Of a stretch of DNA of 64,000 bases, positions 54,687-61,995 are shown in pieces. Position 1 is the stretch's first letter, and every line of letters begins with the position of its first letter. Source of the stretch: Ricordea florida (lineage: Eukaryota > Cnidaria > Anthozoa > Corallimorpharia > Ricordeidae); the NCBI GenBank assembly GCA_949710005.1, contig OX453276.1, forward strand, positions 13,341,633-13,405,632. Reading direction: 5' to 3'. Made by a program: the position numbers and the translations under genes. The notes under the pieces are model-generated. The model saw only the letters and a list, made by a program, of their open reading frames with translations. It was not told the DNA's origin and searched no databases.

Positions 54687-55916
54687 TTAATAGTATGCGA
54701 CTTGGCTACCGAGGTCGAAAGCTGCGTCGCCCAGGAGGAAGACGTGGCAGTTGACATGACCGCTGCCCCCAGTCTTTTGATAGATCCGGAACTGAAGATT
54801 TTTTCCAGGACCGAGTGCTGTTTGTCCATCGCCGTGGACGAGGTGGTCGCGTGCCGTGCGTAGATCGATGAAGATCCCGTATTTGTTGAGGAAGAACTCT
54901 GTAGGCTGAACCACCGAGTGTGTATTTGGAGGGTGCACCAACCATTCTGCACCTGATCGAGCGGTCTCCAAAATATCTTCGGGGAGCATTCCGCTGCGGT
55001 ACAGCGTGTCGGGGATGTTGTTTAAGTCGAACTGAACCTTTGTTACGTCAGGGTTCTGGAAGACTTCGCTTTCTCGAGCTCCCGAGGCGTGCGGGTTGAC
55101 GAATAGGAACAGGACCCCCACAAAGCTTTTTAATTGCACGGGGATGATGTCCGTGATAATGGAGTCGGTGGCCTTCGAGAAGGATAGCACTTTGAAGTGC
55201 GAGATGTGGTTGTAAAGAACCACGCTAGGGACGTGCTGCGCCACAATGAGCGACTCGATGACTTGGTACACCAATTCGATGTTTTTGAGCTCGTAGGTGC
55301 CAACCTTGGTCGGATCCGAGCTTTTGATGACATCTTCGGGGGCGGCGAGTGTAAGCACCAACCGAATCGGTGGAAAACTTGCCGTATGGAGAGCGCCGTG
55401 GGTTCGCAGGAGCTCAAAATCCAGTGGGATCCGATACTTGGGGAAGGCCGTGGCATTTGCTACGTCCCCCGCTGCATCACCCTTGTCTCCGGCTTTTGAG
55501 CGAATTTTGTTGACTTCTGTTGACTGTATCCCCTGAGTGACACGTTTGTCTCTCTCTTCGGTGGAAAGCCACAGGTCGGAGAACACTCCAACTAGGTCAG
55601 CTCGCTCAAGGTCCTCTAGGGTTTTATCGCCCATCTTTATGCCCCTTCGCCGAATCAAGCAGCGACCCAGATTGTCGACAACGCGATTGTTGACGTGCTT
55701 AGACGCTCCGCCTAACTCCACCTTGACCATAAGGGCTAGGGTGCCTGGGACTAGGACGGTGTCGTTTGGAAGCCTGGGGATATCAACGTACAAGGTCTCT
55801 TTGGGTTTCGCCGAGCTAGGATGGAAGGTCCACCGGTGGGTGATGCGCTTTCCTTTTGCAGCCATCAAATTGCGCGGCTCCTCCCTTGGGTCAATCTTCT
55901 TGGAGATGTACGCCAT
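54687..55916 (-). CDS. Major capsid protein (probable double jelly-roll)
   Basis: 409 residues from ATG 55916 (MAYISKKIDPREEPRNLMAA). This start is chosen because the frame upstream to 56165 is opposite-strand coding. The protein is rich in beta-type segments (HRWTFHPSSAKPKETLYVD, YRIPLDFELLRTHGALHTA, FPPIRLVLTLAAPEDVI, GVLFLFVNPHAS, YGIFIDLRTARDHLVHG, FRIYQKTGG) and ends VAYY. The size, absence of TM segments and position beside the ATPase fit the Polinton major capsid protein. The fold is inferred, not modelled. Confidence 0.75.
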   Translation of the reverse strand: MAYISKKIDPREEPRNLMAAKGKRITHRWTFHPSSAKPKETLYVDIPRLPNDTVLVPGTLALMVKVELGGASKHVNNRVVDNLGRCLIRRRGIKMGDKTLEDLERADLVGVFSDLWLSTEERDKRVTQGIQSTEVNKIRSKAGDKGDAAGDVANATAFPKYRIPLDFELLRTHGALHTASFPPIRLVLTLAAPEDVIKSSDPTKVGTYELKNIELVYQVIESLIVAQHVPSVVLYNHISHFKVLSFSKATDSIITDIIPVQLKSFVGVLFLFVNPHASGARESEVFQNPDVTKVQFDLNNIPDTLYRSGMLPEDILETARSGAEWLVHPPNTHSVVQPTEFFLNKYGIFIDLRTARDHLVHGDGQTALGPGKNLQFRIYQKTGGSGHVNCHVFLLGDAAFDLGSQVAYY

Positions 55917-55947
55917 AATTTTCTTGTATGTATAGGCAGAAACAAAA
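55917..55947. promoter_or_regulatory. 31-bp divergent promoter region
   Basis: The only sequence between the divergent capsid and 55948 genes. Contains TGTATGTATAGGC, which reads as a TATA-like motif on both strands (GCCTATACATACA). Confidence 0.5.
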
Positions 55948-56973
55948 ATGGATATCAACCCTGATGAGATGCCTTTGATACCCCCTGATGACGACCCTGA
56001 TGAGCCCGCCGGCGCTGAAGGTGGGGCGACTAGTACCCCATTCCCCTCGTTGCCAGATGGGGGCGAAGATAGAGAGCAAATCGAGCTGGCCACCTTAAGA
56101 CCATGAAGACCGGGGGCACGACCACGTGAGCCTGCCGCAGTAGCAGAAACGTCGTTTTCGATCAACCCTGTTACTGGGGAGCCGATCGATACAAGGGAAT
56201 TGGGGGATCCGATAAACCCCTATGCTGGGAAGCCAATAGCTAGAAGCGTTCTGGAGAGTGCGCAGGAGGAAGTGAAGAGCAAGTTTCCTCGCATGAACGG
56301 AGTCGAGATCGGACTAAAAGAGGAAGAGGATGGAGGACTACGTACTATGGTTCGTAGTAAATTTGGAAAAAACCGGAATTGGGGACAACTGTTCAACAAG
56401 GATGGTACTAATAGGAAGACCTTACCTAAAGATTTGAAAGTAAATCTTGGACCCTTCGCAGAACAGGTCTTGGAAGAGAATACCACCAAAATACAGGAGC
56501 TCAAGCGACAAAACCAAGAGGACGAGGAGATAAGAGACGCTCCCGATACTTCACTGGAAGATAGTCGTGCCGCTGAGGAGAGAATTGCGGCACGCGAGGA
56601 AGAGATTGAAGCGCTAGAGCGACAAAGCGAAGCTATTGAAGAGCGACTGTCTCTGCGGGACCGTGTTCGGGCTATTTTCAAGAAATACGGAGTAGGTGTC
56701 CTGGGGGTTCTCGTAGCGGCTGGAACGGTCATTGGGGTTATCTTGGGGGCTTTACAGCGGGGGCTCGCCGGCGTAGCGCAAGGGGTAGGGCGGGGGCTGA
56801 AGGCCATCGGAAAAAAGATCGGGAAGCTACTACCTGGGGCCATAGGCACCATTGTCTCATTCCTCTTCCGCACGGCTGGAGAAGTTGTTGGTTTCTTAGC
56901 CAAAAACGCCTGACTCTTGATCGTAGCCGTGGTCGTGTTTCTCATCGAGCGCTACAAGAAGAAGTCTACCTAA
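55948..56973 (+). pseudogene. Acidic/coiled-coil protein with C-terminal membrane segments
   Basis: The ATG at 55948 starts a frame of 341 codons with TGA at 56104-56106 and at 56911-56913. Both are one transition from CGA, and coding character continues on both sides. The N-terminus is acidic and Pro-rich (MDINPDEMPLIPPDDDPDEP). A repeat-like INPVTGEP/INPYAGKP follows, then a charged coiled coil (EERIAAREEEIEALERQSEA) and hydrophobic helices (GVLGVLVAAGTVIGVILGAL, GAIGTIVSFLFRTAGEVVGF). After the second TGA comes a final TM (LLIVAVVVFLIERYKKK) to TAA. The end overlaps the convergent gene by 8 bp, which supports this longer limit. Possibly a membrane-active minor virion protein; inference. 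Confidence 0.65.
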
Positions 56974-58351
56974 ACAACCACCAAGTCGCACCTGCGGCCA
57001 CAACAGTGACTGCAGCTAAATTTCGCTCGTGCGCGGACGGTGCGACGGGGGCTTTAGTTTTCGGTGTTGTTTTCGTGACAATGGGCCCTGGCGTTTTTAT
57101 TTTCGGCGCAATGGGCGTGCGCTTATGTGTCCTCTCGTTTACGTTAGGATTGACCCCGAAAATCATATCGCTGGTCGCTTTCTGGAGCTCATTGTTGTAC
57201 CCGAGAACGCTATTTGAATTAATAACAAGACGGCTGGGGAGCAACCAGAGCCCTGGGGCGACAGCCAGATTCAGCTGAGCCCGGGCGTCGGACAGAGCTC
57301 GTTGATAGTTCTGGATTCCGACGGCGATATCGTTTACTACGATGATCTCCTCTAGTAGTTGACGGAACATTTGACGAGTCTCAACAGCACTGCCGCTCGC
57401 CCCTACGATAGTGGACCGTGTTTTGACTTGCGAGCCAAGAACACAATATACCAAAGCCTCGATACTACGATTGAGACGCCCCATGCCCGCCTCCGTCAAT
57501 CCTTCACCCTTTTTTAGTCCAAACCAGCTGTATTGTGCTCCGCCGTGGGCATCGTTTCGGATAAATGCCAACAGATTACCTTTATTCTTTTTCCCACCCT
57601 CATCTGAGAAGAGGTTCAAGCTATCTGGCCATGTGTTGGACTCGGTGTCATAGCGGCGGATGACGTACTCGTTCTTTGGACCTTCGACCGGATAATCCAC
57701 GAACACGTCTCCAAGCCCGTGGTTTCGACCACCCTTCCAGCGAAAGTCCGGGGCTCTAGGCAGACCGAATTCGATGCAGAGGCTTTCAAAGGCGGACTTG
57801 CGAAGTGGGTTGTTTGTTTTTTGGAAGCCAGTGTCTCCGGGGAGGGGACAGCCGAGCTCGTATAGGATCCGACGGACGGAGAAGTATACGTGGAAGCGAA
57901 GTAGCCCCTGAACTATGGGCGGGAAGGTTTTATTGCCCGGGTCGGTAATGGACACTCCACACCCCGCAGTTGCGCACCATGTGGCGAAGTTCAGCTGTTG
58001 AGGCCAATATTCATACGTCGGAGAAGAGAGCCATTGGTGCGCCTCCTTTGCCGAGCGATGTGTAATGGTCATTTCTTTCCATATGTCTCGGACTCCTGCT
58101 TTGAAAGAAATTTTTGGGTCAACAAAGATCTCGAGCTCACGAAGCAGCGGTGCTATATCAGAGACCGTTTCAGAGAACGGAAAGGTAGGGACGGGGTAGG
58201 TTGCTCCGGCACGGAGAAGGAGGGCATCGGGGAAATTGCTCTGTTTCGGAAATTTAATTTTTTCTAAGGTTTTACCGAAATGTTCTACGGTCTTTTTTGG
58301 CAAAGATCTTTTTATAACAGACCAAAAATCTATTTCGTGTGATTGATGCAT
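56966..58351 (-). CDS. 461-residue conserved Polinton protein, unknown
   Basis: The ATG at 58351 (MHQSHEIDFWSVIKRS) follows a palindromic TATA. It is an intact 461-residue frame with recognisable conserved-looking stretches LPGDTGFQKTNNPLRKSAF, RWKGGRNHGLGDVFVDYP, LNRSIEALVYCVLGSQVKTR and VLGYNNELQKATSDM. A Pro/Lys/Thr-rich linker and a C-terminal hydrophobic anchor (LAAVTVVAAGATWWLF) follow. I associate the LNxSI-YCxLGxQ block with an undescribed Polinton gene. No enzyme motif is seen. Intact, unlike several neighbours. Confidence 0.7.
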   Translation of the reverse strand: MHQSHEIDFWSVIKRSLPKKTVEHFGKTLEKIKFPKQSNFPDALLLRAGATYPVPTFPFSETVSDIAPLLRELEIFVDPKISFKAGVRDIWKEMTITHRSAKEAHQWLSSPTYEYWPQQLNFATWCATAGCGVSITDPGNKTFPPIVQGLLRFHVYFSVRRILYELGCPLPGDTGFQKTNNPLRKSAFESLCIEFGLPRAPDFRWKGGRNHGLGDVFVDYPVEGPKNEYVIRRYDTESNTWPDSLNLFSDEGGKKNKGNLLAFIRNDAHGGAQYSWFGLKKGEGLTEAGMGRLNRSIEALVYCVLGSQVKTRSTIVGASGSAVETRQMFRQLLEEIIVVNDIAVGIQNYQRALSDARAQLNLAVAPGLWLLPSRLVINSNSVLGYNNELQKATSDMIFGVNPNVNERTHKRTPIAPKIKTPGPIVTKTTPKTKAPVAPSAHERNLAAVTVVAAGATWWLFR

Positions 58352-58352
58352 G

Positions 58353-58366
58353 GTGTATATATACAC
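58353..58366. promoter_or_regulatory. Palindromic TATA between divergent genes
   Basis: GTGTATATATACAC is a perfect palindrome in the 26-bp gap between ATG 58351 (-) and ATG 58378 (+). It could serve both genes. Confidence 0.6.
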
Positions 58367-58377
58367 GGGTAAATAAA

Positions 58378-59058
58378 ATGTCCCTCAGCATAGCGGCAAG
58401 CGAGGGTGTAAACGAACTTCACCCTCCGGTCAGTGGCGAGCTCTCGAGTGTCGCAGCGCGAACCGTGAAGATCCCAGAAACGAAAATCAGGCTACTTAAA
58501 ACGATGAATATATATCACTTCGCTCTCGACTCATTGCAACTGGCCCGCATTCGCGAAGGAAACGCCGATTTTACCTCAATCAAGAAAGCGCAAGGGGACA
58601 TTCTGATCTCCATCCCGAAGGGGGAGTATAACCTCCACTGTCTCCAGCAGGCTATTATCGCAGGGCATGGAAATAAGAAATTCCCAGCTGGCACTTGTGA
58701 ACTTCAGGTAACCGCTAGTGGGGTGTATTTCTTCTTGATAGTAGAGGTAATCCTAGACAAAGAGCTATCCGAATTGTTTGGGATAACCAAAGTCCCTAAA
58801 AATCTGATTCCCGTTCCTGTACAATGGGGACCGCCCTCTGTTTCAATCTACTGCGATTTGGTGGACCCCAACAAATCGTACGAAGGTGGAAAGCCCTCCT
58901 ATCTACTGGCGAAGGTCGAGCCTTTGAAGCTTCAAGGCCCTTCGGTGTGGCATTTGCGACCGTTTTATCTCCCCCTCGACCCCACAAAAAGAAATGTCTT
59001 TCGAGTTTGGACGGTACCGACGACCAAGGTAGAAGTTTTGTTGGAACTCTGTATATAG
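58378..59058 (+). CDS. Probable penton/minor capsid protein
   Basis: 226 residues from ATG 58378. Beta-rich with VYFFLIVEVILDKELSELFG, then VSIYCDLVDPNKSYEGGKPSYLLAKV and a C-terminal HLRPFYLPLDPTKRNVFRVW. The YCDLV...LL block and FYLPL/F ending match my memory of the single-jelly-roll minor capsid of Polintons. Ends in TAG that is part of TATATAG, two bases before the next ATG. Family assignment needs a profile search. Confidence 0.6.
   Translation: MSLSIAASEGVNELHPPVSGELSSVAARTVKIPETKIRLLKTMNIYHFALDSLQLARIREGNADFTSIKKAQGDILISIPKGEYNLHCLQQAIIAGHGNKKFPAGTCELQVTASGVYFFLIVEVILDKELSELFGITKVPKNLIPVPVQWGPPSVSIYCDLVDPNKSYEGGKPSYLLAKVEPLKLQGPSVWHLRPFYLPLDPTKRNVFRVWTVPTTKVEVLLELCI
59052..59058 (+). 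promoter_or_regulatory. TATATAG overlapping penton stop codon
   Basis: TATATAG whose TAG ends the penton frame. It lies immediately before GAATG, the start of the next gene. Confidence 0.5.
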
Positions 59059-59060
59059 GA

Positions 59061-59657
59061 ATGGAATCTGATTGTGTGTATCCAAAGGTTCCCACCGCCC
59101 CCAACGATGAGGGGCATTCGTTTCGGCTTCAAAAGATTTGCGATATTCAGACCGCACTAAAAAACAGTATCGCCCACTATGAAGGTGTTCGGAAAAAATA
59201 TACCCGCTCTCGGACAATTTTGAACGGGGTAGCTTTGACGACTGGAAGCCTGAGCGTTATACTTTCGGCTTCAGGTCTAGCCGCCTCTTTGACCGGCCTT
59301 GGGATTGTCGTCGGGGTTCCGTTGGGTGCTATTGGCGGCATCTTCGGAATCGTTTCAGCCTCTATGGTCAAGGTCAGTAAACGTATTGCCGTAAAGATAT
59401 CCAAGCATGAGCGAACCATCGCGATTGGTGAGACGAAGTTGAGTACCATCGATGACTTGGTTTCGAAAGCCTTGCAGGATAACCAAATCAGCGCTACGGA
59501 ATTTCAACTCATTCTCTCAGAGGTTGAAAAATATGAAACTCTCAAGCGCGAGATTAAACAAAACGCTTTGCCAAAAAACGAAGACCTCGATCTGACAAAG
59601 CTGCGGACCGAGATTCGCAGCGAACTGGTCGCCAAGATGCGCGAAAAACTCGCTTGA
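59061..59657 (+). CDS. Two-helix membrane protein with coiled-coil tail
   Basis: 198 residues from ATG 59061. A polar N-terminus is followed by two adjacent Gly/Ala-rich hydrophobic segments (VALTTGSLSVILSASGLAAS, IVVGVPLGAIGGIFGIVSAS), then a Lys-rich hinge (KVSKRIAVKISKHER) and a helical tail (EVEKYETLKREIKQNAL). Ends TGA, with TAG two codons later; that TAG shares CTAG with the stop of the convergent gene. The glycine-rich helical hairpin resembles membrane-active or apolipoprotein-like folds, which is an inference. Unknown role. Confidence 0.6.
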   Translation: MESDCVYPKVPTAPNDEGHSFRLQKICDIQTALKNSIAHYEGVRKKYTRSRTILNGVALTTGSLSVILSASGLAASLTGLGIVVGVPLGAIGGIFGIVSASMVKVSKRIAVKISKHERTIAIGETKLSTIDDLVSKALQDNQISATEFQLILSEVEKYETLKREIKQNALPKNEDLDLTKLRTEIRSELVAKMREKLA

Positions 59658-59659
59658 AT

Positions 59660-60211
59660 CTAGGCTTTTATTTCCATGTTGAGCGATGACTTCAGCTTGG
59701 CCCATAGAGCGTCGTATTTTCGAAGCGTCGTCGGTCGAATATTTGAAATATCGCACAGGGCTGCTCTTTTGGGTTCCTCTCGGAGTTCGAAGATTACTTT
59801 CAACAACCATATCAACTTTGGAAGCCGGCAGTAGTCTGAGACAAAACTCAAGTTGTCCTCAATACGATTCACAATGTTTACTATTGATTTTCTTTCGAAT
59901 AAATCAAGCCCGAACTCTTTCATCAACAATTTTTGCAACGAGGTCCTTTTACTTTTTGATATTGGTCTTGGTCTATACCCCTCTTTTCGCCTGTTAGTTG
60001 AAAAATTCCATGTAAGATGATCAAACTCACCCGAAACCACACGCTGGCAAAGTCGAGGGCTGGCTGAAAGATACCCCTCGATGCTTTCTGGGTTGGGATG
60101 GGGAGAAATTGGAGGGTCTTCTAAGAAAGAGGTTGCTAAGAGTTTTAACTGCGAGAGGTAAGTAGAGGAATAGTTTTCTTTTTTCAAGCTGTCAGCGACC
60201 CTTGCATCCAT
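59660..60211 (-). CDS. 183-residue Polinton protein, unknown
   Basis: From ATG 60211 (MDARVADSLKKENYSSTYL), basic and helical, with SKSKRTSLQKLLMKEFG and LRKYDALWAKLKSSL. TATAGAA lies about 20 bases upstream. No domain recognised, no membrane segment. Likely a nucleoprotein or regulatory protein by charge only. Confidence 0.55.
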   Translation of the reverse strand: MDARVADSLKKENYSSTYLSQLKLLATSFLEDPPISPHPNPESIEGYLSASPRLCQRVVSGEFDHLTWNFSTNRRKEGYRPRPISKSKRTSLQKLLMKEFGLDLFERKSIVNIVNRIEDNLSFVSDYCRLPKLIWLLKVIFELREEPKRAALCDISNIRPTTLRKYDALWAKLKSSLNMEIKA

Positions 60212-60239
60212 ATTGTTGACCTTATTCTATAATTAGTGG

Positions 60240-60406
60240 ACGAAAAAAGAGGGACAGGACCCTCCGCTAAAGAGGTAACCACCCCATACAGCGATGTCCG
60301 TCGCATCTATAAGATCCCGAATCAAAGGAGGTAGCTTCTCTAGTTGACGGATAAATATTTCCCACTCTTCACCACCCTGTTCATCTCGATCACTCTCGTC
60401 TAAAGT
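60240..60406 (-). pseudogene. Truncated tandem copy of the small acidic gene
   Basis: Frame reading LDESDRDEQGGEEWEIF, then LPPLIRDLIDATDIAVWGGY, parallel to the gene just upstream (LPPLIQDLIEEEDRAPV, WGGY). It lacks a start codon and begins right after the stop of the intact copy, sharing an exact 15-bp match TTAGACGAGAGTGAT. A tandem duplicate that has lost its 5' part, or that was read by readthrough. Confidence 0.6.
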
Positions 60407-60409
60407 CTA

Positions 60410-60655
60410 CTAACTTGAACAAATCAACCGTTGGTCGATATAGCCACCCCAAATAGGAACGGGAGCGCGATCCTCCTCTTCGATAAGATCTTGAATTAAC
60501 GGAGGTAAACGAGCAATCTGTCGTTCTAAAACTTCCATCTCTAACTCCAATTGCTCCATAACATCATCTTCCTCCCGCCATTCCATATCAACATCAAACT
60601 CATCACTCTCGTCTAACACCTCGTCACACTCCAACCAACTTTCATTGTTTTCCAT
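60410..60655 (-). CDS. Small acidic Polinton protein
   Basis: 81 residues from ATG 60655 (MENNESWLECDEVLDES), strongly acidic, with EQLELEMEVLERQIARLPPL. Lies next to the right TIR and is the first gene from that end. An AATAGTG precedes the start. A degenerate copy follows it. Acidic proteins near genome ends may regulate or bind terminal proteins; no evidence here. Confidence 0.5.
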   Translation of the reverse strand: MENNESWLECDEVLDESDEFDVDMEWREEDDVMEQLELEMEVLERQIARLPPLIQDLIEEEDRAPVPIWGGYIDQRLICSS

Positions 60656-60678
60656 TTTCACTATTATCACAACGCGCG

Positions 60679-60913
60679 CCAACGTTTTTCCAAAGATTTA
60701 TAGTATGCATATTTGTCTAAATTGAAATAGCTCATTAATTTTCGGAAAACACTCGGAAAATCTTCGGATCATCTTCGGGTCATCTTCGGAGCATCTTCGG
60801 AAATCGGAAACAAGCCAAAACAATGCTTTAAATCGAAATATAGACAAAAGCTTCATTTCTAAAAAAACAGCTTCTAGCTCAAGTGGTATTTGATTGACGC
60901 CGACTATACTACT
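60679..60913 (-). repeat. Polinton right terminal inverted repeat
   Basis: Inverse of 46934-47168. Ends CTATACTACT. The apparent ORF within it (60698-60937) is a shadow. Confidence 0.93.
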
Positions 60914-60918
60914 AAACT

Positions 60919-61004
60919 CTGCGTTATCAAAGCCCATAAGTCATGAGGTTTCTGCTCATATGAGAGATCATTTGAGACGAACTGGAGACATTACATCTGA
61001 TTAA
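60919..61004 (+). pseudogene. DUF3987-type gene, 3' end displaced by the Polinton
   Basis: 86 bases that continue the 46618-46933 exon frame. The codon split by the insertion becomes Ser, then ALSKPISHEVSAHMRDHLRR and a few more residues to TAA at 61002-61004. No stop precedes this, which is unlikely by chance for 28 codons in AT-rich DNA. Confidence 0.75.
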
Positions 61005-61499
61005 GATAGATACAAATACAAAACATTAAGCACCGTGAAATAGTTTACCAATATTCATCAACTAATCAAAAGTATTGTTGTCGTTATTCACGGTTTAGAA
61101 GGTAATTTATATGTCATACTCAAAAACAGCAGACCATTGTTTAGAATTTCAAAGTGCTCATGATTATAACTTTCAGTATGATACCTTGTACATAGGTTTA
61201 AAACAAACATTTACGAATAACATTTTGTATACTCTTACTCTTGTAACGAAAATCGGGATTGACAAGTATCAATTAATTTAGCAGAGCATTGCTCAAAATT
61301 TCTAAGTGCGTATGCTTATAACTTTCATAAGGGCAATTAGAATTCTTACCATAATCTATATGATACCTACCCTGTGAACAGAGAAAGGACCGTCCGTTCA
61401 CAAAGTCTTACTCTAATCTTGTAACGAAAATAGGGATCATGTTTCTCGAAATAAAACTGATATTGCATTTATCGACTCTTGCAATTATATGCTTCGTTC

Positions 61500-61960
61500 T
61501 TTAAAGACTTCGGGGACTACCGACTGCGGGTACACTAGTATTACACTTATAATTATATGGTTCGTTCTCAAACCACTTCGGGGACTACCGACCGTGGGTA
61601 CACTAGTATTACACTTTTAATTATACGCTTCGTTCTTTTAACGACTTCGGGGATTACCGACTGCGGGTACACTAGAATTACACTTACAAGTATATACTTC
61701 GTTCTCAAACCACTTCGGGGACTACCGACTACGCGTACACTAGTGTTACACTTATAATTATATGCTTCGTTCTTTTAACTACTTCGGGGACTACCGACCG
61801 CGGGTACACTAGTATTACACTTTTATTATGCGCTTCGTTCTTTTAACGACTTCGGGACTTATGATTTTTCATACTCAGACCAGAAACGACTTTGGGACTT
61901 AGGATTTTTTTTACTCAGACCTCTTCGGGCACTAGGGACCACGGGTACAAGGATATTTCG
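61500..61960 (+). repeat. ~65-bp minisatellite near the right end of the 19.8-kb unit
   Basis: Six to seven imperfect units of the form CTTCGGGGACTACCGAC-GCGGGTACACTAGTATTACAC, each with a TATATGCTTCGTTCTTT-like segment. Motif GGGTACAC and GGTCCGTGGTC-like sequence also occur near the left end (42270-42295), so these may be subterminal binding sites. Confidence 0.75.
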
Positions 61961-61995
61961 TCCTTCAATGTGGACGGGTATTCTATAGTCGCTCC

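Larger units (their letters stand above)
46934..60913. mobile_element. Polinton/Maverick (adintovirus-like) element, 13.98 kb
   Basis: Bounded by 235-bp terminal inverted repeats and a 5-bp (AAACT) or 6-bp (TAAACT, if one end base is shared) target duplication at 46928-46933 and 60913-60918. It encodes protein-primed-type PolB, an RVE integrase, an FtsK/HerA-type packaging ATPase, a probable double-jelly-roll capsid protein, a probable penton protein and several membrane or coiled-coil proteins, the hallmark Polinton set. It is visibly more GC-rich than its flanks. An Ulp1/adenain-like protease was not recognised. Lesions (five TGA, one frameshift) make this copy non-autonomous. It integrated into an exon of the DUF3987-type gene. 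Confidence 0.92.
42233..61995. mobile_element. ~19.8-kb DNA transposon-like unit with inverted ends (Merlin-type candidate), host of the Polinton
   Basis: Inverted copies of ACTATAGAATACCCGTCCAC lie at 42239 and at the right end (GTGGACGGGTATTCTATAGT, ending 61989). Taking GG/CC ends at 42233 and 61995 leaves 8-bp near-identical flanks AATATTTT (42225-42232) and AATGTTTT (61996-62003). Alternatively the duplication is 14 bp and the left end is 42239. Inside are a Merlin/ISXO2-type transposase, a DUF3987-type gene, subterminal minisatellites and the nested Polinton. Without the Polinton the unit would be about 5.8 kb. A MITE with almost the same termini is at 7915-8190. Confidence 0.6.

Noticed and set aside
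55917-56165. N-terminal extension of the capsid gene
   Set aside because: Overlaps the opposite-strand gene starting at 55948; the extension is Ser/Gly-rich and unlike a capsid, and the ATG at 55916 has its own TATA-like motif.
56220-56945. 241-codon minus-strand ORF, Ser/Arg-rich
   Set aside because: Antisense of the coiled-coil gene at 55948-56973; Ser-rich because it mirrors Arg/Glu codons.
47255-56973. UGA used as a sense codon in the Polinton
   Set aside because: Attractive because firmly placed ends are TAA/TAG, but two sites align with Arg (CGA) in relatives and the copia next door shows the same C-to-T stops. Decay explains it better.
60698-60937. 79-codon minus-strand ORF at the right Polinton end
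   Set aside because: It lies within the TIR and spans the insertion junction; the left TIR gives only a mirror of it. Not a gene.
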